A DNA stretch of 64,000 nucleotides. Source: Bacteroidia bacterium (GTDB lineage Bacteria; Bacteroidota; Bacteroidia; UKL13-3). The position numbers and the translations under genes are program-made. The DNA lies in contig JALONP010000006.1 of NCBI GenBank assembly GCA_025454875.1, positions 60,357 to 124,356 of the forward strand, written 5' to 3'. This document shows positions 45,955-54,762 of the stretch, piece by piece. Every line of letters begins with the position of its first letter. The stretch's first letter is position 1. The notes beneath the pieces are model-generated. The model made no database searches and was not told the origin of the DNA. It saw only the letters and a list, made by a program, of their open reading frames with translations.

Positions 45955-46521
45955 TTAAAAATTATATCCAAATCTTAATGAACCAAGTGGAAATGGAGAC
46001 TCACCAACTTCTTTGGTTAGTGTTTTGTCTTCGTAAATTGGCCATGGATTGGATTTAAAGATTACCCCTGCAACGCCAAATTGAGGTAGGAAGTAAAATT
46101 TTTTACGTGCAAATTCAAATTTATACCCAACATAACCCGTAATTAACCAATCAAAGCTGTTGTAGGTCTTTCCTGTTGTAACATGGTTTTGAAGTACGCC
46201 AAGACCTGTGGTCTGCGAAAATTCCGCATGAAGGCCTTTCCAAAAGTATTGCCTATATCCACTTGCTAAACTATAATCAGCAAAACGGCCCTCTGTTTCA
46301 CGATCTCTTGGAAAATCGATGTTTAAACCAATATAAACATCTCCACGTAAATGTCCCTTTTGCCAAAGTTTGACTGTAAAATGTGTCCTTGTAGTTTGTA
46401 CTAAAAATGGCCACAAAATGTCAGTTTCGATTCCGTATTTGCTTTCTTTTTGCTCTTTTTGAGCCATAACGGAGCTGGTAATCAAACTAACGATACCGAA
46501 AATGAGAAGTGATTTTTTCAT
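45955..46521 (-). CDS. Outer-membrane beta-barrel-like hypothetical protein
   Basis: 188 residues. Signal peptide about 1-20 (ends SSVMAQ). Mature strands such as HFTVKLWQKGHLRGDVYIGL, YSLASGYRQYFWKGLHAEFS and WLITGYVGYKFEFARKKFYF, with a last strand PLGSLRFGYNF ending in Phe, fit a small outer-membrane barrel of the DUF3575-like kind. It follows the Crp-like regulator by 97 bp in the same direction and lies inside the segment bracketed by 22-bp direct repeats, so both may have been acquired together. Confidence 0.78.
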   Translation of the reverse strand: MKKSLLIFGIVSLITSSVMAQKEQKESKYGIETDILWPFLVQTTRTHFTVKLWQKGHLRGDVYIGLNIDFPRDRETEGRFADYSLASGYRQYFWKGLHAEFSQTTGLGVLQNHVTTGKTYNSFDWLITGYVGYKFEFARKKFYFLPQFGVAGVIFKSNPWPIYEDKTLTKEVGESPFPLGSLRFGYNF

Positions 46522-46618
46522 TGTCCTAATTATTTTTTAATTATCAATAGGACAAAACTATATGGCCAAAAAAGCAAAAGTCGTTGACCAAAGTCAATAA
46601 ATGATTTCAGTACTTAAT

Positions 46619-47182
46619 TTATTTACGTGCTCTAATTCGACTTAATGTTTCTGGTTTAATACCAAGATAGGAAGCAATCATATACTGTGGTACTTCTTTC
46701 AGTAATCTTGAATTTCTTTCAAGCAAAGCTTTATATCTTTCTTCTGGTGTTTGAAACATAAAAGAGTCAAGCCGACTGGCTACCATGAGATATAAATTCT
46801 CAGCAATTAGTCTGCCTAGTCGTTCTATATTTTTATGCTTATCGTATAAAGAATTGAGTTCTTGCAAATTGATTTTATAGATAATTGCATCTTGCATGGC
46901 TTCAATAAAGTGATCTGAAGGCTTGCCAGTTAAAAAGCTTCTGTAATTGGATACGAAATCACCTTTAAAATTAAAGGCAGTGATTTTTTCTTCACCCTCC
47001 TTGTCGTAATAAAATCTAAAACTCCCTTCATGGATGAATGCGATAAAATTGCAATGCTCGCCTTGTCTAAGTATTTGCTCCTTATTCGTAATATTCACCT
47101 TTGTTAAACAACTTTCAAAGTCTTTCCACTCAGAGTCGTTCAGTTTGAGGAATGTATTAAAATATATTCGTAAAGTTTCCAA
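46619..47182 (-). CDS. Crp/Fnr family transcriptional regulator
   Basis: 187 residues, start TTG 47182. The N-terminal cyclic-nucleotide-binding fold is seen in EQILRQGEHCNFIAFIHEGS FRFYY and FNFKGDFVSNYRSFLTGKPS; the sugar-phosphate-binding Arg of CRP is not obvious, so the effector is probably not cAMP. The C-terminal HTH is short: PQYMIASYLGIKPETLSRIR. This is the small Crp type common in Bacteroidota. It precedes the outer-membrane-protein gene in the same direction and may regulate it. Confidence 0.9.
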   Translation of the reverse strand: METLRIYFNTFLKLNDSEWKDFESCLTKVNITNKEQILRQGEHCNFIAFIHEGSFRFYYDKEGEEKITAFNFKGDFVSNYRSFLTGKPSDHFIEAMQDAIIYKINLQELNSLYDKHKNIERLGRLIAENLYLMVASRLDSFMFQTPEERYKALLERNSRLLKEVPQYMIASYLGIKPETLSRIRARK

Positions 47183-47210
47183 TTTTCTGTGTCTTTTTTA
47201 TGCTTATGCC

Positions 47211-47232
47211 TAACTCATTGCGTATAACAGTG
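47211..47232. repeat. 22-bp direct repeat, right copy
   Basis: Starts TAACTCATTGCGTATAACAG and continues TG; one mismatch to the copy at 45786. This copy contains the stop codon and last four codons of the GT4 gene, so the GT4 reading frame ends inside the repeat. Confidence 0.75.
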
Positions 47233-48333
47233 CATCAGTTGTTGCATGAGGGTTGGCGTTTCAAAAAGCTGCAACTGCTTGCTGTAATCAGGTTTGGGCG
47301 CAAGCAAAGCTTGATTCACCTTTTGTTCAAAAATACCCGTATTGGTTGGATTGGCATACCATACAACATCACCACCTACCTCAACCAAACTCGAAGTGGG
47401 TGCAGCAATAATGGGCACACCACAGCGCATGGCTTCTATTAATGGAATTCCAAATCCTTCAAATTCCGAAACATAAACGAACACACTTGCCGCATGATAC
47501 AGTGCGGGTAAATCGTTGGTTTGAACATTGGTTAGTACATGCACCTTATGGCTTAAGCGATGCTGGGTAATGTATGTTTCAATTGCATGAAGGTAAGTTG
47601 TGCGTTTACCCACTAATACCAAATGTAAATGTGAATGGTTCATTTGGTTAAATGTTTGCACCAGTTCGAGCTGCCTTTTTCGTGGCTCAAAAGTTCCAAC
47701 GCTGAGCATGAATGTCGGAGGTAATTGGTAAATTTGAACTGTTTTTTCAATCGCAGCTGCCAATGGTTTTTCTGAAAAAACGGGCAAACAGTTTTGGTAG
47801 GTAACCACACTTTTTGTTTGCCCCAAATAAGTAGCAAGATCCTCGCTTGTTTGCTTACTCGTGGCCAAAACCATATTGGCATGTTTTGCTGCATATGCAA
47901 ACTTTTGTTGGTAAATAAACCGATCAATAGGGTTGTAGTATTGGGGATACCTTTTGAAAATGAGGTCGTGGATGGTTACCACTTTTAATCCCTTAAATTG
48001 ATTAATTCCAAAAGGTAACTCATTGCTTAATCCATGGTATATATCCAAATCGAGTTTATTGAGTAACGATGGCAAATAAAAACTACGCCATATTCCGGGA
48101 AACATTTTCTCAAAAAAATGAGTTGGTGTAACTATAGTCACATGAGCATTGGAAATATTTTGGTAAAAGTTTGCGTATGCTTCGCTTATACGAGGTGTAA
48201 TTAAGTAATAGTGGTGTTGAGGGTAATTGGCCAGCAATCCATTAATTACAAAACGCGCATAATTGCCCAGTCCGGTGCCGTTGGTAAAAGCACGTTTGGC
48301 ATCTAAACCAATGCGTAACGGTTGAGCATTCAT
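47215..48333 (-). CDS. GT4-type glycosyltransferase (GT-B fold)
   Basis: 372 residues. The N-terminal half has RIGLDAKRAFTNGTGLGNYA with the glycine-rich acceptor loop. The C-terminal Rossmann half has FMLSVGTFEPRKRQLELVQT, HLVLVGKRT and FVYVSEFEGFGIPLIEAMRC, the EX7E nucleotide-sugar motif of GT4. No TM helix. Transfers a sugar from an NDP-sugar, probably for a surface polysaccharide; donor and acceptor unknown. Its stop codon falls in the 22-bp direct repeat, 15 bp after the CBS-like gene in the same direction. Confidence 0.92.
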   Translation of the reverse strand: MNAQPLRIGLDAKRAFTNGTGLGNYARFVINGLLANYPQHHYYLITPRISEAYANFYQNISNAHVTIVTPTHFFEKMFPGIWRSFYLPSLLNKLDLDIYHGLSNELPFGINQFKGLKVVTIHDLIFKRYPQYYNPIDRFIYQQKFAYAAKHANMVLATSKQTSEDLATYLGQTKSVVTYQNCLPVFSEKPLAAAIEKTVQIYQLPPTFMLSVGTFEPRKRQLELVQTFNQMNHSHLHLVLVGKRTTYLHAIETYITQHRLSHKVHVLTNVQTNDLPALYHAASVFVYVSEFEGFGIPLIEAMRCGVPIIAAPTSSLVEVGGDVVWYANPTNTGIFEQKVNQALLAPKPDYSKQLQLFETPTLMQQLMHCYTQ

Positions 48334-48348
48334 ACTGGTTGCACCTAA

Positions 48349-49710
48349 TTAACTGATTGCGTCAATAATGTCTTGCTTGGTTATAATATGTGTATTGCCC
48401 CCAAGCGTTTTCACCATTACCGCGTTGTTGTCTTTGGTAATCAGTTTCGACACCTCTTCCAAACTTGCATCATGTCGTACAAACGGAAATGGTGGTTGCA
48501 CTACGGAACCCACAGCGGCTGTTTTAAGTTCTGGCTTTTCTATTAGTTGACTAAACACATGTGCATCGTTTAACGAACCCACAAATGCCCCAGATTCGTC
48601 CACTACTGGAATTTGTGAGATATCAAATTTACGCATGAGCACCACGGTATCATGCAGGGTATCATTTACCGATGCCGTGATTAATTTAAGGTGCTTATGC
48701 CTTTCAATTAAATCAATTGCTTTAGGCTGGTCGTTCACTAAAAATCCACGATCGCGCATCCAATCATCATTAAACATTTTACCAAGATACCGGGTACCAT
48801 GATCGTGAAAAATAACTACTACCACATCGCCTGCTTTAAACATATGGCGCATTTGCAACAAACCCGCCATTGCCGAACCAGCAGAGTTACCTACAAATAT
48901 TCCTTCTTCGCGTGGTATGCGTCTCGTCATGATTGCCGCATCTTTGTCGGTTACTTTTTCAAAATGGTCTATGATTGAAAAATCGACATTCGCTGGTAAA
49001 AAATCTTCCCCAATTCCTTCGGTGATGTACGGGTATATTTCGTCTTTATCAAAAATGCCTGTTTCCTTGTACTTTTTAAAAACAGATCCGTACGTATCAA
49101 TACCAAGTACCTTGATATTGGGATTTTGCTCTTTTAAATATTTACCTGTTCCGCATATGGTTCCTCCTGTTCCAACACCTACCACCAAGTGGGTAATTTT
49201 ACCTTCGGTTTGTTTCCAAATTTCAGGTCCTGTTTGTTCATAGTGTGCTTTCGAATTTGATAGGTTATCATATTGATTGGGTTTCCACGAGTTGGGTATT
49301 TCATTTACCAAACGTGACGAAACTGAATAATAAGATCGCGGATCTTCGGGATCAACATCTGTAGGACATACGATTACCTCCGCACCAAATGCTTTGAGTG
49401 CATCTACTTTCTCGCGGCTTTGCTTATCGGTTGTGGTAAATATACAGCGGTACCCTTTAATAACTGCCGCAATCGCTAAGCCCATTCCGGTGTTACCACT
49501 CGTACCTTCAATAATGGTGTATCCAGGTTTTAACAATCCTGCCGATTCTGCATCTTCAATCATTTTTAAAGCCATCCGGTCTTTAATTGAGTTTCCAGGA
49601 TTGCTTGTTTCTATTTTTGCCAAAACTGTGCAGGGCAATTCTTTTGTTATTTTATTCAACTGAACCAGCGGTGTATTGCCGATGGTTTCGAGTACATTTT
49701 GATACCACAT
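48349..49710 (-). CDS. Cystathionine beta-synthase-like PLP enzyme with CBS pair
   Basis: 453 residues. The fold-type II PLP domain (1-330) shows NPGNSIKDRM with the PLP Lys at 43, EGTSGNTGMGLA (substrate loop) and VGVGTGGTICGTGKYLKEQN (PLP phosphate loop). Two CBS motifs follow (about 335-453: DTVVLMRKFDISQIPVVDES and SLEEVSKLITKDNNAVMV). The architecture is that of cystathionine beta-synthase (serine + homocysteine); a cysteine synthase role is possible, since the CBS pair alone does not decide it. It lacks the N-terminal haem domain of animal CBS. Confidence 0.9.
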   Translation of the reverse strand: MWYQNVLETIGNTPLVQLNKITKELPCTVLAKIETSNPGNSIKDRMALKMIEDAESAGLLKPGYTIIEGTSGNTGMGLAIAAVIKGYRCIFTTTDKQSREKVDALKAFGAEVIVCPTDVDPEDPRSYYSVSSRLVNEIPNSWKPNQYDNLSNSKAHYEQTGPEIWKQTEGKITHLVVGVGTGGTICGTGKYLKEQNPNIKVLGIDTYGSVFKKYKETGIFDKDEIYPYITEGIGEDFLPANVDFSIIDHFEKVTDKDAAIMTRRIPREEGIFVGNSAGSAMAGLLQMRHMFKAGDVVVVIFHDHGTRYLGKMFNDDWMRDRGFLVNDQPKAIDLIERHKHLKLITASVNDTLHDTVVLMRKFDISQIPVVDESGAFVGSLNDAHVFSQLIEKPELKTAAVGSVVQPPFPFVRHDASLEEVSKLITKDNNAVMVKTLGGNTHIITKQDIIDAIS

Positions 49711-49787
49711 GGGCGCGAAGGTAATAAAGATTTTGATGTGGGCGTAAATTGCGGTTAAATGCTGATGGTTTGTTATACTTGTAACTC

Positions 49788-50618
49788 ATGAAAAAGCTGC
49801 TTTTTGTTTGCAAAGCAATGCTATCGCTCGCCATTGCGCAACCTACAAACCCTTCGTTTGAATGGGCTGACTCTACCGGAGCCACTGCCTTTTGGCAACT
49901 GAAGCAGGGTAAGGTATTGCGGTATTCGGTTTTGCAGTTTGGCTCACTCCCCTTTACCCCATCAAATGGCAATTATTTTGTTTCGCTCGAAACAGATACA
50001 ACCAATGCCCCAATTGCTTGTGTATTTCAACAATCATTTGCGGTTTCAGATACCATCCGAAAAATTGAGTTCGATTATTTGTACCTGCCTCAAACATCAT
50101 TGCAACGAGCCGGATTTAAGGCAACTGGAACAAAATGGAATGGTGGGCAACAAGATACGTTATTTACATTCACTGATAGCTTAGCTCCGGTTACAGACAG
50201 CAATGCGGTATTGCTACAATGGAATCCTTACCAAACCACTTTGCCTTTCAACTCAACTGCCGATACCATTCATCTTCAGTTTACCAACGATATTGATAAT
50301 GCCCCAAGCAAACAAGTACGACTCTTGGTTGATCATGTTCGGGTGGGAAAGTTTCCTGTTGGGCTTGAAACCATCAAATCAAGCTTATCATTTGACGTGT
50401 TTCCAAATCCAGCATCAACACAAGTAAATATTACCTCAAACAAACCATTTACCCAAGTAGAATGGTATACCATGCAAGGCACTCAAATTAGTTGTCAAAA
50501 AGGCAAATGGCAGTATTTGCAAATGAGTACAGAAGGCATGCTGGCAGGCATTTATATTATCAAAATTAGTTGGCCAAACGGAAAAATACGCTACCAAAAA
50601 TGCTTGATTCAACCTTAA
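49788..50618 (+). CDS. T9SS type A sorting domain-containing protein
   Basis: 276 residues. Signal peptide about 1-17 (ends LAIAQ). Mature residues ~20-190 resemble a jelly-roll/carbohydrate-binding-like beta-sandwich (NPSFEWADSTG, FDYLYLPQTS, LLVDHVRVG). The C-terminus ~195-276 (FDVFPNPASTQVNITSN, EGMLAGIYIIKI) is a T9SS type A tail. It is divergent from the CBS-like gene, and its last 19 bp overlap the next gene. Confidence 0.85.
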   Translation: MKKLLFVCKAMLSLAIAQPTNPSFEWADSTGATAFWQLKQGKVLRYSVLQFGSLPFTPSNGNYFVSLETDTTNAPIACVFQQSFAVSDTIRKIEFDYLYLPQTSLQRAGFKATGTKWNGGQQDTLFTFTDSLAPVTDSNAVLLQWNPYQTTLPFNSTADTIHLQFTNDIDNAPSKQVRLLVDHVRVGKFPVGLETIKSSLSFDVFPNPASTQVNITSNKPFTQVEWYTMQGTQISCQKGKWQYLQMSTEGMLAGIYIIKISWPNGKIRYQKCLIQP

Positions 50619-51913
50619 AAAAATTGCTGCTGTTTGGGTGGTTACTGGCTGGCAATTGGGTTATTGCGCAGCAATCAAATTTGTATTTTGTAAAACTGAA
50701 CAATTGGGCCAAAGATGAACAGTTTAATAAACTGCAACTGGTAATGCCCTTTTACGAAGTAATTGCCGACACCATTGAGTCGAATGATTTTGAAAACATG
50801 AGAACCCCGCAAAAAATTGCCATTCGCAAACCTAATGGATATGTGAGTTATGCCTATGGATTTTTATTTTTTAATGGTGCAAATGATGTACGCAACCCTG
50901 GACAAGTTCCTGCTTTGATGGTTAATTACAAAGAACGAAACCCTCAACTATTTGTAGATTACAATGTGAACTATGATTTTACAGATGATGGAAAGGCCAT
51001 CCAATTACCACTTGTTTACAATAAAACAGACTCCTTGGTGGTAACTATTTGCCGCAGCGATAAACCTGAAGCATGCAATGCGGTGAAGTTAGAGCGAATG
51101 AATTTTGCAAACCAATATGCGTATAAGAACTTACTGAATGAATATTACGATTTGTATTACAAAAACAGAAAATTTATTGGCATTGATTATTGCTTTAGGG
51201 AACAACGTTACCATACAAGAGATGGCATTGTTAAAACAACAACCGACTCATTTAGGCTGGCATTGATTGACGTCAACTACAATGGCATTTTTAATGAGGT
51301 AGGTATCGATAAAATTGCAACGGCAAACCTAAATGATTCAATTATCGAATCGCGCGATGAAATGCGCAGCATGACGATACCTGCAAACAGAGACGATTGG
51401 GTTATTGAAAAAAATGGCATCCCTTATCAACTCGTACAACTAGACGAAGCTGGAATGCATATAACCATACGTGAGCTGCCTGAATTTACCAACCAAAACC
51501 GATTGCCCATCGGCAAAAAAGTACCTTCATTTACTTGCATTGATTGGAAAGGATCGAAACACAAACTCAAAAAATTCCGCAAAAAGCAAGTTTATATTTA
51601 TTACACAGGCACCTATACTAAAAACTTTGAACAAGATACACTAATGTTACGTAAGCTCTCTGCCGACTTCCAAAACCAGCTACAAGTAATTGGTTTTTTA
51701 GATGTAAACCGCTCGTATGAACTCACTGTTTTTGGCACCTACTCAAACCTGAATTGGATTGCGGCTTATAAAAATAAATACATCACTCGTGATTTAAAAC
51801 TAAGAGGAATTCCTTCGAGCATGTGGCTTGGTAAAAGACGTAAACTCAAAGCGTACAATTTAACTCCTGCACAGTTGTATGAATTGTTGAGTAAAGAACT
51901 AAACACTAATTGA
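50600..51913 (+). CDS. Secreted protein with thioredoxin-fold C-terminus lacking the CxxC site
   Basis: 437 residues from ATG 50600; the frame is open 30 bp earlier, but this ATG gives a good signal peptide (about 1-24, ends WVIAQ). Residues ~25-300 are unassigned. Residues ~305-437 follow the TlpA/AhpC pattern: GKKVPSFTCIDWKGSKHKLK, a central strand VYIYYTGTYT where CxxC would normally be, and LRGIPSSMWLGK with the cis-Pro loop. With no redox cysteines in this domain it is probably structural. The start lies inside the T9SS gene end, and the 3' end overlaps the tolC-like gene on the other strand by 8 bp. Confidence 0.75.
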   Translation: MLDSTLKKLLLFGWLLAGNWVIAQQSNLYFVKLNNWAKDEQFNKLQLVMPFYEVIADTIESNDFENMRTPQKIAIRKPNGYVSYAYGFLFFNGANDVRNPGQVPALMVNYKERNPQLFVDYNVNYDFTDDGKAIQLPLVYNKTDSLVVTICRSDKPEACNAVKLERMNFANQYAYKNLLNEYYDLYYKNRKFIGIDYCFREQRYHTRDGIVKTTTDSFRLALIDVNYNGIFNEVGIDKIATANLNDSIIESRDEMRSMTIPANRDDWVIEKNGIPYQLVQLDEAGMHITIRELPEFTNQNRLPIGKKVPSFTCIDWKGSKHKLKKFRKKQVYIYYTGTYTKNFEQDTLMLRKLSADFQNQLQVIGFLDVNRSYELTVFGTYSNLNWIAAYKNKYITRDLKLRGIPSSMWLGKRRKLKAYNLTPAQLYELLSKELNTN

Positions 51914-53366
51914 ACATTTGAACACCACTGCTCCATTGCAACTGTATTTTAGCCTTGGCATACTTTGCATTGAGTTCGGCCATTTTTATTTGTGCTTCAA
52001 TCAAACTGCGTTCACGCATATTGACCAAAAACAAGGAGCTTTCTCCGTTTTCAAAACGCACTTCTTCGGCATCTCTGAGTTTCATGGCATTGTTAACCAA
52101 CGTAGTTTGAATTGCAAGCAATTTCTCTAAGTTTTGCAATTCGTTATACGATGCGAGTACCTCATTTACCAATTGGCGTTGGGTAAATTGCAATTCATAT
52201 TCGTTTTGTTTGATTTTAAATTTTGTTGCTGCAAGCTTTCCTCTTTCCTTGCGTAAAAATAAAGACGAATAAAAGCTAACTCCAAACTTGTAGTTGTTCA
52301 TCCAAATGGCATCTACCCCGTCACTTGCACCATTGGTGTAAGTTCTAAAGGGAATATAATCAAAAGTTAATCGAGGCTTTAACATTTCGACAGCCAACTT
52401 ACGTTCGATATCCAAACTTCCAATTTTAGTAGTTAGCTTAACAAGCTCAGGATGGTTGGTATTGGCTGCTGTAACCAAGCGTTGAAGCGAGTCGTTGCTT
52501 ATTTGTTGAATCTCTAAACCAGCGCGCGAAGGCACAATATTGGTGCGTAGTTGCAGCGGTTCGCTATTCTCGTTCCATAAATAATTAGACAATTGCAATG
52601 AAGCATTTTTGAAAAACAGCTCAGCTTCAGCCAACATCACTTCTCTTCGGTTATATTCAATTGATGCCTCAACTGAGTCTATTGGCTTTTCCTCGCCCGA
52701 ACTGATTCGGTTATTGACAAACTCGAGTCGGTTCTTAGCCAATTCAACATTGGTACGCATCCATAAAATAACCTCATAAGATTGTTGCCAATCCCAATAC
52801 TCTTTGGCAGCCGTAAGCAGTAGTTTGTTGATCAATTTTATTTGCTCTGCTTGCGCCAATGTTTGAAAAAGTTGAGCTTGCCTAAGTGCCGCTCTTCTAT
52901 CATCAAATACCAATCCACGTCCGATTGGAACACTCACTCCACCATACCACATATTGTAACCTTGCACCAAACCTGATGCATCAATCTTTCCTTGTTCAGG
53001 ATTGATATTGGTTCCACTGCTCATTTCGAGTCCGCCTTTTACATCAATACCAATACGTGTAGGCACTTTCAACTCTGGCGTAAAATAGGTGTAGGAGTTT
53101 TTGCTGTTTGATGTTTTGTTGCGGTAATCTACATCGATTACCGGGTCAAATCCTCCCCTAGCTGATCGCAATTCCATTTTAGCTTGTTCGGGCAATAACT
53201 TCCCTTGTTTAACAATGGGATGGTACGCCATTACTTGGTTGTAAAAGGTGCTAAAGGTAAGGATGGTATCCGATTGTGCAGTTGAAAACAATGGTGCGAG
53301 CAAAAGCACCAACCAACTGTTGGCTACACACCAATTATTCTTTTGTTGATTTTGCTTTTGCTTCAT
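51906..53366 (-). CDS. TolC family outer-membrane efflux protein
   Basis: 486 residues from ATG 53366 (in-frame starts further up lie deeper in the HlyD gene). Signal peptide ends FSTAQ after an unusually long basic n-region (KQKQNQQKNN). Two OEP-type repeats with long helices: QAQLFQTLAQAEQIKLINKL, NVELAKNRLEFVNNRISSGE, and later MKLRDAEEVRFENGESSLFL. Forms the outer-membrane duct of the tripartite exporter with the HlyD and ABC genes upstream. It overlaps the HlyD gene by 32 bp, so the three are one operon. Confidence 0.9.
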   Translation of the reverse strand: MKQKQNQQKNNWCVANSWLVLLLAPLFSTAQSDTILTFSTFYNQVMAYHPIVKQGKLLPEQAKMELRSARGGFDPVIDVDYRNKTSNSKNSYTYFTPELKVPTRIGIDVKGGLEMSSGTNINPEQGKIDASGLVQGYNMWYGGVSVPIGRGLVFDDRRAALRQAQLFQTLAQAEQIKLINKLLLTAAKEYWDWQQSYEVILWMRTNVELAKNRLEFVNNRISSGEEKPIDSVEASIEYNRREVMLAEAELFFKNASLQLSNYLWNENSEPLQLRTNIVPSRAGLEIQQISNDSLQRLVTAANTNHPELVKLTTKIGSLDIERKLAVEMLKPRLTFDYIPFRTYTNGASDGVDAIWMNNYKFGVSFYSSLFLRKERGKLAATKFKIKQNEYELQFTQRQLVNEVLASYNELQNLEKLLAIQTTLVNNAMKLRDAEEVRFENGESSLFLVNMRERSLIEAQIKMAELNAKYAKAKIQLQWSSGVQMFN

Positions 53367-54762
53367 TCTTTTTGTCTTCTTCATCAGCAGCCTTATCTGC
53401 ATCTGATTTGCCATTGCTGTATCCATTACTCAAATCGAGTTCTTTGACCATATCTGGTGGAAACCCATTAAACTGACGCCATAACTCGTAACCTAAAGCC
53501 ACATTATTTAGCATGGCCCAACCATAAGCACCGGAGCCGGCACGCACCAACTCAGGCCAAGGGTCATCTTCAGGATCTGGTGTAACTAAAATTCGAAATT
53601 TACCGTTAGGGCTATTCACCCGATCTATTACTTTAACCACTCCACCAAATGTTCCAACACTTACATTGCTCCATCCGCTAAATACCAAAGCCGGCCACCC
53701 ATCAAATTGAACGCGCACTTTGCAACCTTCGTACAACAAAGGCAAATCAAGAGCCTTCACATACAACTCAACTGCCAATTGGGCGCGAGCCGGCATAATG
53801 GTTGCCACCTGATCACCTTCTTTAATTTGCTCTCCAATACCTGCTTTTGAAGCACGAATTACAAAACCATCTTGTGGTGCACGAACAACATAGTACTGAC
53901 TGCGTTGTTCAATATTGCTGTATTCGATTTGCATTTTTGAAACATCAGCCTGCGATTCAAATACCTCAGCAGCGGTTTCATTAAGCGTTGATTCAGCTTT
54001 CGAAATTTTATCGAGGTATTCAGCTTCTACTGAGTTTAACTCAATCTCAGCATTGATTAATTCATTTTGTGCTGTATTGTATTTGTTTTCTGCCGAAATC
54101 AACTTGGCTTGTGCCTCTTGCGTTTTGTTGGTACGATTTTGCAATTCGGTAAGAGACGCTAGTCCTTGTTTGTATAACCCTTCCAATCGTTTGAACTGAT
54201 CTTCGGCAAGTCGTTCATTTACTTTTGCTGCCTCCCATTCGGCTTTTTCACCTTGCACTTTAAAACGCATTTGGGTAACCTTGTTTTTGGCTTGAGCCAA
54301 TTTGAACCGAAGTCCCGCTTTTAATGCTCCAACTTGTTTTTGCAATGCTTCTATTTTTTCGCGTTTGGATAAAATCGCTTCTTGTTTACTGGTAATTTGT
54401 TCATCTGTTCTTGCCAATAATTTTGGATCAAGAAACTTCTCTTTAATTTCAGTTAGCACCAAAATGGTATCCCCTTTTTTAACGAATTGCCCCTCGCGAG
54501 CCACCCATTTATCAATACGTCCGGCAATAACTGAAGGTATCACTTGTGGCCTATCTGCAGGCATAAATGGGGTTACTTTGCCACTGCCTTGAATATTTTG
54601 TTGCCAAGGAACAAACATGCATAAGATTAATGTAATGAGTGCTCCTGTTAACCAATTGCGGATAACATTAAAGCGCCTTGGCGTATGCAATAACTGTGTA
54701 GCATACAACTTGCCGCTTTCTATTTTTTTACCTACTGGATTATCTGTGGTTTGGTCTAACAT
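53335..54762 (-). CDS. HlyD family periplasmic adaptor protein
   Basis: 475 residues. One TM at about 37-55 (LITLILCMFVPWQ), then a lipoyl-type half (VIAGRIDKWVAREGQFVKKG), a long coiled-coil hairpin (about 115-265, e.g. EAQAKLISAENKYNTAQNEL), and the second lipoyl half YVVRAPQDGFVIRASKAGIG. A Lys/Asp-rich tail ends the protein. It bridges the inner-membrane ABC exporter and TolC. The start lies directly after the ABC stop (no gap), indicating coupled translation. Substrate unknown. Confidence 0.92.
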   Translation of the reverse strand: MLDQTTDNPVGKKIESGKLYATQLLHTPRRFNVIRNWLTGALITLILCMFVPWQQNIQGSGKVTPFMPADRPQVIPSVIAGRIDKWVAREGQFVKKGDTILVLTEIKEKFLDPKLLARTDEQITSKQEAILSKREKIEALQKQVGALKAGLRFKLAQAKNKVTQMRFKVQGEKAEWEAAKVNERLAEDQFKRLEGLYKQGLASLTELQNRTNKTQEAQAKLISAENKYNTAQNELINAEIELNSVEAEYLDKISKAESTLNETAAEVFESQADVSKMQIEYSNIEQRSQYYVVRAPQDGFVIRASKAGIGEQIKEGDQVATIMPARAQLAVELYVKALDLPLLYEGCKVRVQFDGWPALVFSGWSNVSVGTFGGVVKVIDRVNSPNGKFRILVTPDPEDDPWPELVRAGSGAYGWAMLNNVALGYELWRQFNGFPPDMVKELDLSNGYSNGKSDADKAADEEDKKNEAKAKSTKE

